From the NCBI GenBank assembly GCA_002682825.1, contig NOKP01000011.1, positions 248,420-312,419 on the forward strand: a stretch of DNA of 64,000 bases. Direction: 5' to 3'. The notes below the pieces were generated by a model. The model worked only from the letters and a program-made list of their open reading frames with translations, did not search any database and had not been told where the DNA came from. Shown piece after piece: positions 38,022 through 50,649 of this stretch. Source of the stretch: Neonectria sp. B-13. Its lineage: Eukaryota > Ascomycota > Sordariomycetes > Hypocreales > Nectriaceae. Both the position numbers and the translations under genes were made by a program. Positions within the stretch are counted from its first letter, which is position 1, and each line of letters begins with the position of its first letter.

Positions 38022-39195
38022 GGCTGGGAGAAAGGAAGAAGAGGAGGAGGAGGAGAAAGAGGTGGTGGCGGAGAGGGGCGAGGGTCCGGAGTGGAAGTCG
38101 GAGCCGGAGTCAGACACGGGAGATCCGGAGGCCGAGGCGGAGTCAGAGTCACCGGAGTTAGACCGGCGGCGGGCGAGGTTGAATGAGAGCGAGAGGGAAA
38201 GCTGAGGCGCCGAGTCAGGCTCGGAAACTAAACAAGGCGATTGCGACGATGCAAAGGAAGAAGGAAGGATCGGCTGAGCCATTTTGTTAGCTGCGCACCG
38301 CAATTCGGGGCGACCTTTGAACCACGCAACAACGCCCCATCGCCCTGTGCTCACAACTACGAAGCAGTATCCATCCCGGGAGGGGATCTTTTCCAGTAAT
38401 TTATAGGGAAGCGCGAAGTAGGCGAACCAGAAAAAAAGAAACTGGGTGGGGGAAAAGTGCCTCATCCAAACTCGGGCATTGTGTGTTTTTTGTTCTCCGA
38501 TCACCCGAGAGGAGCGAACGTCCGGATCTCAGGAGGGAGGAGGGTGAGATGCCGAGATGTTGTTCATCTTCCAGCCTCGGGCCACGGCTCGTTTCTTTTA
38601 GAGGGGGGGCCTGTGGCGATGAGGACAAACCCCACTACGGGGTTGTGGGATGGGACGTCGAGGGTCTGGGAAAGAGGAGGAATTGATTGTTACTTACTTT
38701 GCATTAAACGTGAGCGATTCAAACAGAATTATTTTATCTTGTTGACTGCTGATGTAGTACTATGATCTGACTGCGACCGCGTCCGATGCCAAGCCCACTC
38801 CGGGCAGCAAACGCGGGGCGCTGGTCGATGCGGCCCGGCGTCTGGTCCGTGCGGTCCGGGCGCCTTTTCCGGGGCTATTTGATCCAGGGCCGGAATTTTC
38901 CCTCATGAGAGGATATTCCACTTGGCTTGAATAAAAAAAGGGAGACTCTAGCACAGATGATGATTGAAACATCGAAGCAGGAGGGTTGTGTTGTTCATGC
39001 TTTGGCTATGATTCTTCCATTTCTTAGCTTGGCCATGTCTTCATCCACGAAGGCTTCTATCTATCTCCCGGTACATGGATGGCGCGTGCTTCCAGTTCTT
39101 TGATTATACATGAATACAGTTACATGGCTGTTATCCGAAGTTCTTCATCTTGTTCTTCTTCTTGTTGGTTCTTATTCCTCCTCTTACAGCGCCGC
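38022..39195. other. Spacer between PPCS and acetyl-CoA transporter
   Basis: Holds the PPCS promoter and leader (in-frame low-complexity sequence to 38504) and the transporter 3' UTR. A short inverted repeat AACCCC...GGGGTT lies near 38.63 kb. No gene recognised. Confidence 0.55.
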
Positions 39196-40974
39196 TCATT
39201 TGCTGGGCCCCGCCAACCTCCAAGCCCGTAGGGGCAGGCTCTGGAGGTGCAGCACCTTCGGCTTGATGTACCACAGGAACGTTATCACACCGAAGACCAC
39301 ACACAGCAAATTCACCGAGTAGTACCCGTCGTGCACCATCTCGCAGGTGCCTCCTCCGCTCTCGCACCGCTCCTTGTCTAGCTGGAGCGCGCATGAGAAC
39401 GCCTCGGTGACAAGCGGGCCCTTGAGGCCCTTGGCATCAGACTTGCCCGGGTTGCAGGTGGCCACGGTGAAGGAATCCACAAGCTGCAGAACAAAGTACC
39501 GCGGGAACGTACCGCCAAGGTTGCAGACCCTTCAAAATACTGTTAGCATATCTGTTTCCGTCGCAGAAAACTGGAAGTGTACTTACGTTGCCAAGAGTGT
39601 CATGTAGGTGCCGCCAATGACGGGATCCGACACCCTTGCGTGGAAAGCTGAGACAGCCACAAACATGATTGTGTTTGTAAATGTCGAGAAAAGGTGCTCG
39701 GCGATGACAACCAGGAGGTACCAATGGGTCACACCCTCGGAAGGGAATATGGCCACGACAACCTGCGCAGAGAGGGCGGCGATGAGGCGGCCCATGAAGC
39801 CCCAGCACCAGAGACGCATGGGCGTGTACTTTTGCGACCACATGCCGGCGTAGTATCCCAGCCCAATCTCGAATGGGAAGTCGATGAGCACTGTCAGGGC
39901 CATGTTGTCCTTGCCGAAGCCCTTGTCTAGGAGCTTCAGGTTGGTGACGCCGTCATTGGCCTGGAATCCAATCTTGGCGATGAGGTGCACGATGATGATG
40001 GTCTGAACGTTCTTCAGCTTGAGAATGCCCCACATGATTCTGTACACATCCCACACGCCGTCCTCGTTGTGCGACTTGTCTTCCCGCTTAAGAAAGCCCA
40101 GGCCGATGGTGACAATGATGTATGCCCAACCCCAGAACTTGAGATATCCACCCAGAGAGAGGAGGCCCTCGTCGGAAGGGACTGCGCGGAACCACTTATT
40201 GGCAAAGTCGGCCGCGTTGAAGGCGAGGAAGACGGTGTACGACATGAAGTGGCCAGCCGTCAGGCCTACGGTCTGCGCCGTCGACGCATACGACACGTTG
40301 CCAGGCGACAACAGCGTCAGCGCCCAACCGTCCACGGCGATATCCTGGGTGGCACACATCAAGACTAGGAAGAACCACCAGAGCATGAAGGAAAAGGCCG
40401 TCATGCCGCCAGGCTTGCCGGCGGTGGCCATCATCTCCTCGACGTGCGACCCCAACCACAGCATCCCGAAGCCCGAAAAGAACTGGATGGGCACAATCCA
40501 CGTCTTGCGCCGCCCAATTCTGGGACTCCACACGGCGTCCACGAAGGGACTCCATAATAGTTTTAGAGAGTAAGGGTACGAGGCCAGGCTGAAGACGCCA
40601 ATCTCGCTATAGGACATGTGGTTCTTGAGCAGGAAAGGTACGGAGCCGGTGGCCAGGCCCATGGGAATACCCTGCAGGAAATATAACAGGACCAGCAGCA
40701 GGAAGCTGCGCTGGTCTTGGCGGGGGAGGTCGAAGAAGCCGTGGTTGTTGAGGAGGGGGGTCTTGGGGACGGGTTCGTCGAGGGAGAAGGACTCGCTGGC
40801 CATGAAGCTGTCGGCAACGTTGGCATCGGGATTTGGGGCCTTGCGGCGCATCTCGACTCCATTGCTCATGTTGCCGTTGGGGATGCCGTTCAGGGCGGCA
40901 TTCGGATCCTCTACTTTGAGCGTCAGGGGAGGCCGGCGGGGTTGTTTCTGAGGTCGTCGGGCTCTGGCGGTCAT
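39196..40974 (-). CDS. Acetyl-CoA transporter (AT-1/SLC33A1 family)
   Basis: Carries acetyl-CoA across the ER/Golgi membrane in animals; a similar role is inferred. Exons 40974-39587 and 39529-39196 with a 57-nt intron (donor GTAAGT, branch CTAAC, acceptor TTGAAG) give 573 residues, close to human AT-1 (about 549). The N-terminal ~80 residues are polar. Then come about eleven to twelve hydrophobic helices with the family blocks YFLQGIPMGLATGSVPFLLK (~98-117), LLWSPFVDAVW and CATQDIAVDGWALTLL (~207-222). The C-terminal exon has four cysteines in a luminal-type loop and a last helix. An upstream in-frame ATG at 41082 would translate the TATG microsatellite into a His/Tyr/Thr-rich tail, so 40974 is chosen. 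Confidence 0.9.
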
Positions 40975-41045
40975 AGGTGACGTGGAGAAGTCGGATCGCG
41001 AGGAGCGAAGCGCGAGGTATGCCGGAAGACGGCTAAGGTATGTAG

Positions 41046-41069
41046 TATGTATGTATGTATGTATGTATG
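41046..41069. repeat. GTAT tetranucleotide repeat
   Basis: About six tandem GTAT units in the transporter leader/promoter. Confidence 0.88.
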
Positions 41070-41305
41070 CGGGCGGGCGCAAGGGGGGCAGCGAGGGATA
41101 GGAGTTGCCCGCTAAAGTGGATTTTTCGGCGGCGTCAAGGATCGGAGCGATGGCGACAGGGCGTCGGGGCGGCGTCAGAGTGTCGATGACGTTGCTGGCT
41201 GGATATAAAGAGGCAGAGTGGTGGATGGATGGATTTGTTTCAAACCGAAGGGGTCGGTCAGGGTGTGTGTCTGGTGCGAAGAAAGGCGAAAAGCTCTGCG
41301 AAGGG

Positions 41306-41352
41306 AGTAGGAGTAGTAGTAGTAGTAGCAGTAGTAGCTGATAGTAGTAGTG
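41306..41352. repeat. TAG trinucleotide repeat
   Basis: Interrupted TAG array (units GAG, TAG, CAG) of about 15 triplets. Confidence 0.88.
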
Positions 41353-41741
41353 GGGAAGAAGGCGGCAAGAATGAAGGTCTTATGGTGGATCAAGAGGGAG
41401 AGACAGATGGATGACAGCAAGGATAAAGAGAAGAGGAAGGCCAGGATGAAAAAGACAACGAGCATAAACGAAGGCGACAATCCATCAAGGGCCCGACCGA
41501 GATGGGGATGACAAAGTCCAGTCCAGTCCAGGCAGCGGGCGAAGCGGGTCGCGGGTCGCGGGTCGCGGTTTCAAGAGCAAAAAAGCGAAAACCCGCCCGG
41601 AATCGATGAAAAGCACCCTGCAACGCGGAAGATAGGTTGGCTCTTAGGCCTCCTAGGCTGCATCTGGATCTGGATTGGCGTCCAAAGCCACCGCCAAACG
41701 CTACTGGGATAACGGACTACCGTGGCCTCAACGTCCCAGCA

Positions 41742-41785
41742 TCAGAATCAGAGTTAGAGTCAGAGTCAGAGTCAGAGTCAGAATG
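41742..41785. repeat. TCAGAG hexanucleotide repeat
   Basis: About seven imperfect TCAGAG/TTAGAG units. In one frame it would encode a Ser-Glu repeat, but that frame lacks an ATG. Confidence 0.85.
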
Positions 41786-42419
41786 CTTTGTCACAGGGCC
41801 GATCGCATACGATGCGCTGGCGTTGGAGGATGCCACTGATGCGTCTAGATGTGGCCACGCTTCTTCTTCCTCTTCGCCGCGTGCCTTTTTTGCCCTTCTC
41901 TAGTGGCGAGACGGGCACTAGACGGACACATACGCTACATGCGCGTCACGCCCCTCCAGATTGTATGAGATAAGATGAGATGAGACAAGAACATGGACCA
42001 AAACGGTCCGATGCCGGAATGTCGCACAGGTTGCAAAGCCGCAAAGATCCGGAACTCGGGCTCTTGGATCAATTAATTACCCTCACCTGAGGAACTCGTT
42101 TCTGAGGCGAGATTCCCATGCTCTTCAGATGGGCTTTGCCTCGATTGGGAGACGCGCCTCCACAGAAACTGTCCCGAACGCGTTCAGGTTCAGGGGCCGG
42201 CGCATCGCTCCGCATTACTAATCCCCATCTGCAGGTACGGTACGCACAGCCACTGCCGCCACTTGAAGCCACTGTCACAAGCCACTGGGGTCTTATCTTA
42301 TCAGTTGAGGGTGGGTGACGCGCCAACCAAAGCTCCATCGCATCGCGACAATCAACAAAGTTGATCAGGCTCAACGTTACAATTGTCACCACCACATCTA
42401 AACCCCAAACCACCTCGCC

Positions 42420-43362
42420 ATGTCGTCAGATCATTATCCTACAGAAGAGGAGCTCTTAGATGAGGAAATTTCCGCCCTAAAAGACCAAGGTAGGTTCCGT
42501 CCCTCCAATGCGCCGCTTCGCCAGTATCAACATGAACATCACCAACTAACACGACCACCTAGCTGCCGCCCTGCGCAAGAACCTCAACATCGAATTCTCT
42601 ACCATCCTTTCCGCAGCCTCAACTCAGTCCCTTCTCAAGCCATCTGCCATCTCCCGCGCCCCCAAAAGAACCGACCCTGTACGATCAAGCCTCCTCGCCG
42701 AGTCCGAGAAGCAGCGTGCCTACGTCCAGCAATCGCTCCATCGCATCTGCAGCTCCGTCACCTCCTTCAAAGTTCACGATCCCGACCCCAACGCCGTGAA
42801 CGGCGGCCACGTCCTCGGATTGCGCTTCGAGGTCTTGTCCCAGGGCCGCTTTCTCCGGCCCTACTACGTCATGCTCAACCGTCCATACCCCGGCTCCAAG
42901 CACCTCCGCATCCATCGCCATACCCTCCCACCAGCCATTCCTCTCGCTGGCCTAGCTGCACGCCACCTGCCACCTCAGAGGCCTGGAAGTGATGAGTCTG
43001 CGGAACATGACTTGGGTCGATTTGCGAGGACGCTGAGGAGGGAAATTGTCCGCTATCACAACAGACTAGGTATCTCCGCAGACCTGAGGCGCGGGCTGGG
43101 ACTGCACGAGCAGACTGCCGAGAACCTGACCGCCAACGATATTGTGGAGGTTGGCATCGCAGACATCGAGGCCAAACAGATCCGGTTCACTTGGGCAGAT
43201 GAGAGGAGTGGAAGAGTTGTCATGGACGACGACGGGAAGGTCCTGAAGCTCATGGTCTTTGGGAAGCAGGGCCGTGATTGGGAAACCACCAAGGAGTTAT
43301 ACGGAAACTACGATCGCATCGAGGATGTAGCCAAGAGGCTTCGCGAGTACGCTCAGAGATGA
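42420..43362 (+). CDS. Kinetochore component CENP-O (Mcm21/Mal2 family)
   Basis: Inner-kinetochore (CCAN/COMA) subunit that helps attach centromeric chromatin to the outer kinetochore. Exons 42420-42489 and 42563-43362 (73-nt intron, donor GTAGGT, branch CTAAC) give 289 residues. The first exon encodes an acidic start (MSSDHYPTEEELLDEEISAL) expected to form a helix. The second half carries the CENP-O signature: HVLGLRFEV, then GRFLRPYYVMLNRPYPG, then HLRIHRHTLPPAIPL, where the His-Arg-His-Thr-Pro block is the best diagnostic. A long C-terminal region of mixed helix and strand follows. Family members diverge fast, so identity rests on this central block. Start chosen as the first ATG in a good context. 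Confidence 0.85.
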
Positions 43363-45494
43363 TCCAGACTCTCATCGCCAAGAGCACAACATTCCTTCAT
43401 GATACAGGACACGACTGTCGAACACGCGAAGCCTGAGTTTGATGCAGGAGAAATCCAGCCCGAGCCACTCCTTGTCTCAAAATACCAGTGAGGCAGGCTT
43501 CAAATGCACGAAGGACTAGATGCTGAAAGGTTCAGTCAAAATGTCCACAAGACACCAATCATTCCCTAAGTCGGGGATCTAAAACCACACCCATTCAAAT
43601 CAGCTCAACCTCCCAGAACACCGTTCATCTCGTTTGAGGCCTCATTCCGGCGTGAAGACGTAATCTGTCATCCCGAGATGCCACCAACGAATCGAAGAAG
43701 GATGAATTTGAAGGAGGGCAATAACTAACGGTGGTGGGAATGCCAGTCAGGTGGAATGGGCAGTCGATAACGGTATGGATTTCCGTGGCCGACTTGATCC
43801 GCCCAGTCCAGACATGCTCCTCCTAGTCGAGATGGTTCAACAAGCTAGTGTGGACCAGTCAAAGTCACAGTCGCAGTCATCAATGTCGGCGCCGTGCCAG
43901 ACGTCGATGCAGTTATCCAGGGAAACGCCCTTTGAGGCCGACGTCAAGAGACAGCAGACCCTCGGCGGTGGCTGCAAGGAAGGGCGCGGAGGCCATGCTA
44001 TTGTACTTCATAGCTAGGGAGTTAGGGAGGTTAAGAGAGTGAATCGAATGACCTTTTTTTTCTTTTCATCGACGAGCTAGTCAACTTTGTAGCTAGAGGT
44101 CTGAAGTAGTGGTTGATGAGTCAAGAGCGGTACGGAAGAGGCCGTTAGGAGGGAAGATATGACTTTTTGTGTCATCATCCAAGTTCTACGGATGCTATAG
44201 CATCGAAATGGTTTTCGAGACTATGCAAGTGTGTCACAATTCCGCCGAGTTCGCTATCATAGATACAACGTCAGTTAGGAATGAAGCGTCCCACGGCCAC
44301 AACGAACAATATAAAATCGATTCTCCCATCAGACGAGAGTCTTCGTAGTCGTTAAATGGCAATGTCTCCTCGAATAAACTGAATAATAATTCTCTCAAAG
44401 TCCACGAGTCCATCTCACTTGAAGCCGACGCTTGTTTCCTCATTACCTAATGTCCCAGGAGACAACAACTGAGTCATGCATTTAGAACATGATAGATCGG
44501 CTTACGGCAAGTCCGTATCTTCTCCCGCGAGCAAAAGAGGCTGCCAAATCATCGCATCCCCGCACAAGCAGGGTATAGGCAGGAAAAAGAAAGGGGTTTT
44601 CAAGTCTTTCAGAGGGGTGTTTTCGCGGCGAGGTGTTTGGACCGGTGAAACATTGAATCCCTGTCTCCCTTGCAGCAGGCCTGAAAGGCGGACGTTGCTT
44701 TTTTTTTTTTCTCCCGGAGTCAATGCCGCAACTCCGCCACAAGCAAGGTTTCTGTAGCTGCTTTTTGGGGTTTTTATTTTATTTTTAAGTAAGGGGCGTG
44801 AACTCTCTTCAAATCAGTTCCCAGGGGTGCGGCATGAAGTTGTCTCGGGGATAACTCCAGGGTTCCGCCCATTCTCGTCAAAGTGTGCAGGAGACGTCTG
44901 CAAGTTACGGCACGATGGCTGGCAAATGGCACAATGTTGAAACAGACAACCTGCATTCGTCCACACCCTTAGTCTTGCTCGAAGATGCGAATCACGGCGA
45001 TTGGGAGCTGCACTTCGAGCAAGTTACTGATACGTCAATGTACATCGTTTAAAGCCCCTGGTAGCATGATTCGCCAATAAGTCGAGTGTCCTCTTTTCCC
45101 GCGTGTCTCTTAATTCCGAGGTTGAGCGCCAGACGGGTTATCTCTTTTAGTCTGTTTGAGAACCGACAAACCCTCATCAATCGCTACCACCAAACCCACT
45201 AGGAAAACTCGTCGGAATATTACATCCAGTTCCATAAGTGAGGCGAGGTGACAAGAGTCGGCTGTCCCCGTGTCAGCTTGTGTCTTATCTTGTTCACCGT
45301 GGTGGCTGCAAAAACACAAGCCATCCATCTCACTTGATAAGGGGAAACGTACCTGCCGGCAACCCGAAAGCGTGTGTCCCTCACGTCCTCGAATCAGCCA
45401 CAAATGCTCGACATGCCCCCAGCTGGAATCATGCGTCGCATTCAAAGGGTCAAATAGCCCGTCTCTTTCCGACACTTCTTGGTCAAGGCCCTCT
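43363..45494. other. Convergent interval between CENP-O and YAE1
   Basis: About 2.1 kb with poly-T and T-rich tracts near 44.05 and 44.70-44.79 kb. Short open frames have no recognisable content. No gene called. Confidence 0.6.
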
Positions 45495-46199
45495 TCACCA
45501 ATCCAACGGTTTCCGCGCTGAGGGAACCGCCGACGTAGCGATCGGCTCGTCCATGATAGAATCCAACCGGTGCCCGGTCTCATCGTCCAAGATAGCCTGG
45601 TCAATTTTCCATAGTGCAAGCTGTTCATCCCGAATCGCCGTCCACTTCCGTATCAAAGGGTGTGCCTCGGCCACGTCAGGAAAAAGCACCTCGTCGGTGT
45701 CCTGTGCTGGTCGAACTTCGTACTTCCAATTGCCGTCTTCGGCCCAGTAGTCTGGCTTAAAGATGGTCGCAATGCTCAACTCCTCTCGCGCCTCGCGCAC
45801 CAAGTCCCCTGCCCGTACGGCGTCCGGATCATCACGTCCCCGCACTGCATCGGCGATGCCCTCTATCATACCCAGCAGCTGGCCGGCCCTCAGGCCAACA
45901 CTGGCTCCTAGGCTGAACCCTTCGTCGAAGCCGGCCTGGATGCTGCTGTCCTTGGCGAAACTGACGCCCTCGCGGTACCCCGCGGTTGAATGCTCCATCT
46001 GCAGCCGACGCATGTCAGAGGGGTGGGCATCACTGGGGGCCGCATCCTGGTGCTCTGCAACAGGCGACGAGGGTCTGGAGCCGAAGACATCGTCGAGGGC
46101 ATCGTGGGTGGCCGGGACATCCACTTCCACTTGGTAGGTGTCCTGCGCCTGGACGATGTAGGCGTCGTCTGCCGCGTGCTCAATAGGCTGGAAGTGCAT
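45495..46199 (-). CDS. YAE1: Yae1 family protein (deca-GX3 motif)
   Basis: Adaptor that, with Lto1, brings the cytosolic iron-sulfur assembly targeting machinery to the ABC protein Rli1/ABCE1, and so supports ribosome recycling. Intronless, 234 residues. The diagnostic deca-GX3 repeat is plain: glycines fall every fourth residue at 74, 78, 90, 94, 98, 102, 106, 110 and 114 (for example FDEGFSLGASVGLRAG), with Ala and Ser at 82 and 86. The flanks are acidic. The C-terminus ends in DW; a C-terminal Trp is known in this pathway (for example on Lto1) as a CIA-targeting signal, but whether it acts here is inference. No second intron or missing part is seen. The start at 46199 is the only good ATG before the motif. 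Confidence 0.88.
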   Translation of the reverse strand: MHFQPIEHAADDAYIVQAQDTYQVEVDVPATHDALDDVFGSRPSSPVAEHQDAAPSDAHPSDMRRLQMEHSTAGYREGVSFAKDSSIQAGFDEGFSLGASVGLRAGQLLGMIEGIADAVRGRDDPDAVRAGDLVREAREELSIATIFKPDYWAEDGNWKYEVRPAQDTDEVLFPDVAEAHPLIRKWTAIRDEQLALWKIDQAILDDETGHRLDSIMDEPIATSAVPSARKPLDW

Positions 46200-49077
46200 T
46201 GTGCTTGAGGTAAGGTGTCAAATGTCCAGTTGGTCGATTTTCCTTGGCGGATGGATGGTGATGCTCTGCTTGAGACAATTGCAGAACTTTCAACTGCTTA
46301 CCAATGGTGTTCGCCGGCTTTTGACACTGTGCTCTAGGCCGGCGTTTTGGGGTCAAACATGGTGGACTAGCACAGTGTTGCGGACAGCACGTAGACTGTC
46401 TCCCACTGGCGTACCCTACACATGGCAATGATGACGCGAGTTTCAGGTCTTGCAGTATTGAAAATACTCGAAAGATAATTGACACGATAGATGTTCTGTC
46501 TAAATGGACTAAATTTGGTAAAATGGTGTCGATTTTCATGCGTAACAAAGTGGTCAGTGGTATCTCACGATTCCATTTGCCTAGGTACTTTAGTTCTCAC
46601 AAACTCGGAAAATCTCAAATTTTACCAGGACATCGGGTTGACAAGCATTTGGATTGAAGGCCCTGTGTCGAGACATGGAAGACCCTTGTTGAAAACAGTA
46701 GATGTGTCTCTAATTTAAGGTCGAACACATGGGAACTAAGCTGAAGTTTGCCTTGTTTGCCCCGTTCCAATTGCAGTATTCAGCTACGAGTACCCGCCGC
46801 ACAACTCAAGCACAACCCCGAAAAAGGTGTGTGTTGCGAGAATGACTCCAGGTCAGCCATGGATTGTACCTTTTTATTTACTTTTATTCTGCGCGCAATT
46901 ATTGGATGGAATTGATATTGTGTTTCATTGTACGACCAACAGACGACCACTGAAGCGGTCTGACCGGGCAAAAATAACCTGTTAGCTGGGCTGTCAAGGT
47001 CCCTGGTAATTGGTTGTCGTATCAATTTAACAAAGTAAGGCTGACCTGACAATCGCAATGTCATAGTCGCAGAGCAAGCGCCATGCGTGCGAATGACTCT
47101 TCATGGCCAAGGTCTATCAGTAACTATTTTGGAGTTTACAGAATCTCCCAGGGCTCAAAGTCAAGGGGGAAAATTGCTTAATGAGCGTGATCTCTCAGGA
47201 ACACAACCAACACTCGAGCGATAATGACTAGAGCATGCCGTCTTCTCGAGATTGGCGTCCTCTCTTGACTCAGGACTTACAGGCAAGCCATGCCAACCAG
47301 GGCCTCCCCCCTTCCGCGGAGGATATCTTCCATCGAACAATCTTATCACGACGCCGCTACGGATTGGCATGGACATGGCCACCAGCCCCGGTCCCCCCGG
47401 CGGCAGCTCCTCCGCTAGGCCCGTCCCATCCCCGCCACTGGTCTCGGCACCGGAGCCACGGTTCTGTTCCCGCCCCACCGGCACCCGGGGAACCAGGCCC
47501 CTGCGTCCGAGGGATTGAGGCGGGAGACGACAAGCCTGAGGCGAGAAGAGGGCAAGTTGCCGCGTGGTGGCCTGGCTGGCGGTGGCCGCTGCGCCCATGG
47601 CACATGACATGGAACATGCTCACGCTCGTCCCACAAGTGCCAACGCGAGACCGAGTACTATGGAATTATGGGAAACTCTGTAGTATTCGTATGGCGTCCG
47701 GCACTTGTACGGCTGTACATCTCGTCAGCTGCCGCTCCGCACCCCGGGAAAGCGGGAAAGGCAAGCGTGGTGTTTGTTGGGAGACCCGGATCCTGGGCCC
47801 ATCCACATGAGTTCTCATGTAGGCAGGGATTTGACAGACGGAAGATGCCTTCTAGGCGCTCGTAGTCGTACTTGGTACCGTTGTTGGACATGCTTGGGAG
47901 ATCATTTGACATTTCGGCGGAATGACCAAGGGGTGCTTGGGTGCTTGGGTGCTTTCCACTACGCTTCCTTGCTTCCCTCAGGGCTCAGTCGGATCAGGGA
48001 CCGCCCTCATGGAACTGGCTCCGATTGGCCTTGCGGCTTTTGACAGGACTCCCTCAAACACCCTGACAACTTCAAACAAGCCCACCCTGAGAAAGAGGAC
48101 GCTCGTATCGTGCTAGCCCCCTGCCCATGTGGCTGTCAAGCTGCATTGCTGTCGCCCTCCGCCGACGCATGTGGCTGATAGTGGATGGAAATTCTCCTTT
48201 TGGGGGACGCCCTTAACAGCGTGCATCCGCCCTGCAGCGAAGGCTACGTACGGCCCGTGGACGCCCTCCCCCCTTCCCCTTGTCATCTGTCATCCGTACC
48301 AAGTACACTCCCTTCTTCACCGGTTCGATATACCTCTGACATGGCGGTGTCACAAGAGGCCACTGCATGCACGGCGGGAAGAAGCCCAGATGTGATTTCC
48401 GATTAGATACTTGTGGGTAGTATTCGCAGATGCGCCTTTCTTTTCCCTTTGTCGCCTGCCCAACCAGGCGCTATTCCAGGGGGCGCGGGCGTCTCCACTC
48501 CGCTCATATCAATCATCATCCGGACGCTGCAGCGCCTGCAACCGGCATCCGCCAGATCGGCAGAGAGCACGGGGCCGCGGCCCAGGCGAAAAGAAGCAAG
48601 CTTGGCGGCGAGTGGTGGGAAGGCGGAACAATGGAAGCGGACGACGTCGTTCCCACCAGTGGGCTCTGACAGGGCCCGAGGACTGGGGACTGGGGACTGG
48701 GAACGGGGGATGGGTGATGATTGATGGGCCATCCATCCATCCATCCCAGGGGGGGGATTTGCAAAGTCCCGGAGCTTGGAGGGCTGAGATTGAGAACAAC
48801 GTGGTCCGGGAAATGAGACGGCCATGGAGCTAGGGGCGGAAAGCGAACCCTTCTGAGAGAGGAGAGGTTATGTTTGCGCCGTTGCGGACCCGAAAAGGCG
48901 GAAGGGAACCTCGGGGAAGCCAAACCACGTACGAATACGGAGCAAGATGTGTCCTTTCAGGGCCTGCGGCCCTTTGTCCATCATCAATCTCCAGGGATGC
49001 GGCTCTGATCCAGCCAGTTCCAGCCGTGTCAGCCAGCCCCGGAGTGGACAACGTCACCAGCCGGGCTGGTTTGAGAG

Positions 49078-49185
49078 GTGTGTGTGTGAGGTGTGTGTGA
49101 GAAAGAGGTGTGCGTGCGTGCGTGCGTGTGTACTTCCTTCGTATGTGTGAGTGCGTGCGTGTGAGTGTGTGTGAGTGTGTGTGAC
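49078..49185. repeat. GT/GC-rich microsatellite
   Basis: Interrupted array of GTGT, GTGC and GTGA units over about 100 bases, including GTGCGTGCGTGC. Capable of Z-DNA in principle; no function shown. Confidence 0.88.
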
Positions 49186-50649
49186 GGCCCCGTGCAGCAC
49201 CCGAGCAGCACCGAGTAGCGCACCGAGCGGTCGAAGAAATGTGTTGCCAGTTGTGGTATGACATGGGATGACGAGCGCTTGCGGATGCCATGTCGGTGGC
49301 TTGTTGCGCCTTTGCGATTTGTGATTGATTGACGGGATCTGTCTGGCCCTTTGATGACACTGAGGGAGAGTTTCTTTGTTTCGTCGGATCCTGCCATCTG
49401 CCATCTGCCCTTGTTAACGTGTGCCCTTCCCGTGTGTGTATGGCGGTCCCGTGTCTAGCGTAGAGGTATGAGTCCTGTTTCAATCCACCATGCAACTCTG
49501 CCCTGATTCTGACTGAGCGTCAGTGACTCGTCACAACCCATGTCTGTCATGGCACTTGAGTGCCAGTGAACTCTGAAGTGGCCAACAACGCCCGTGTCAT
49601 CCACTCACAACTCACACCGAGAGAATGGACGTCACCGCCCGCCCAGTTGGGGCACACCGTCAAACCGTCGCGGGTCCCCAACGCACGACGCCACTCCATT
49701 CTTCCAGCGAAGGCGTCTGGGCGTCTCTTCTAGAATTGTGCCTGGAATAGGGTCCCCTGACGACCCGGCGGAGCTTGGGAGACTAGGAGCCAGCATGGAA
49801 CGCTCAGTCCCAGTCTCCCAGTGCCAGCCGATCCCTGGGACCCCCACAACCTGGAACCCTTGGGATCCCTCCCCGGCCAACTAACACGCCCATCTCCCCT
49901 GATGGTGATGCCCCCGGCCACTCACCACCAACGCTCTAGCTCCAGGCCGCTCTTTTCTCTCTCACCTTGGCTGAAATCACCATCAGGGCAACTGCGTGCT
50001 TCCATCGTCTTTGTGCTGCTGCTGCTTCTGCGTCAACGGGCAAACCAGACATGCCCGCGGCCGCGCAAACAAAACAGCCGTGGCCACCCAACAAGCCAAC
50101 GAACGGCCTTCAGCCCCGTCCAGCTTCCGAACTCCCAGCTTCCCGCTCCCGCTTTCTCCAGCTCACCACCCCCGACAACAAAGCTAATGGAACAGAACCT
50201 CACCACCCCTGCCGATCCTAGCACAGCAAAAAAACAAGTACAGGGGCTCGGGGCTTGGGATACCAAACCTAGGACCGTTCTCAGGGGTGTGCTGCTGACC
50301 GCCCATAGACCGCAACATTGGTAGCTTAGGTAGGCCAAAGCCACGCGAGCATGCGTGCAAGCCTTAAAATTTCGCCCTGGGCTTCCCAAAAAAAATTTAA
50401 GACAACGACTCCCGTCTTGATTTAATTTTTCGTGTCCCAGCAAAACCCCTTGGTGCTTCAGACAACTCGCTGTTCATCTTTCTAGCAATTCAGTCGCTCC
50501 TTTTCTTTGCATCGCCTTCGTCCTCTTCGCAACCTGTCCAACGTCCGCAGCCTCGCAGCCCGATCCACACAGACAACCCTCCTGCTGCCACCACCTCCTT
50601 AGACGAAAGAGCTATCGCACCCACCCACCACCACTCGACATCACGAACC

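Larger units (their letters stand above)
40975..42419. other. Divergent promoter region, acetyl-CoA transporter / CENP-O
   Basis: About 1.4 kb rich in microsatellites (GTAT, TAG and TCAGAG arrays, listed separately). Apparent open frames here are translations of the repeats or begin at non-ATG codons. No gene recognised. Confidence 0.6.

Noticed and set aside
36804..38186. 460-codon open frame on the plus strand
   Set aside because: Starts at GTG and is antisense to the PPCS gene, which has clear family motifs.
41637..41903. Open frame with a Ser-Glu repeat
   Set aside because: Starts at TTG and mostly translates the TCAGAG microsatellite.
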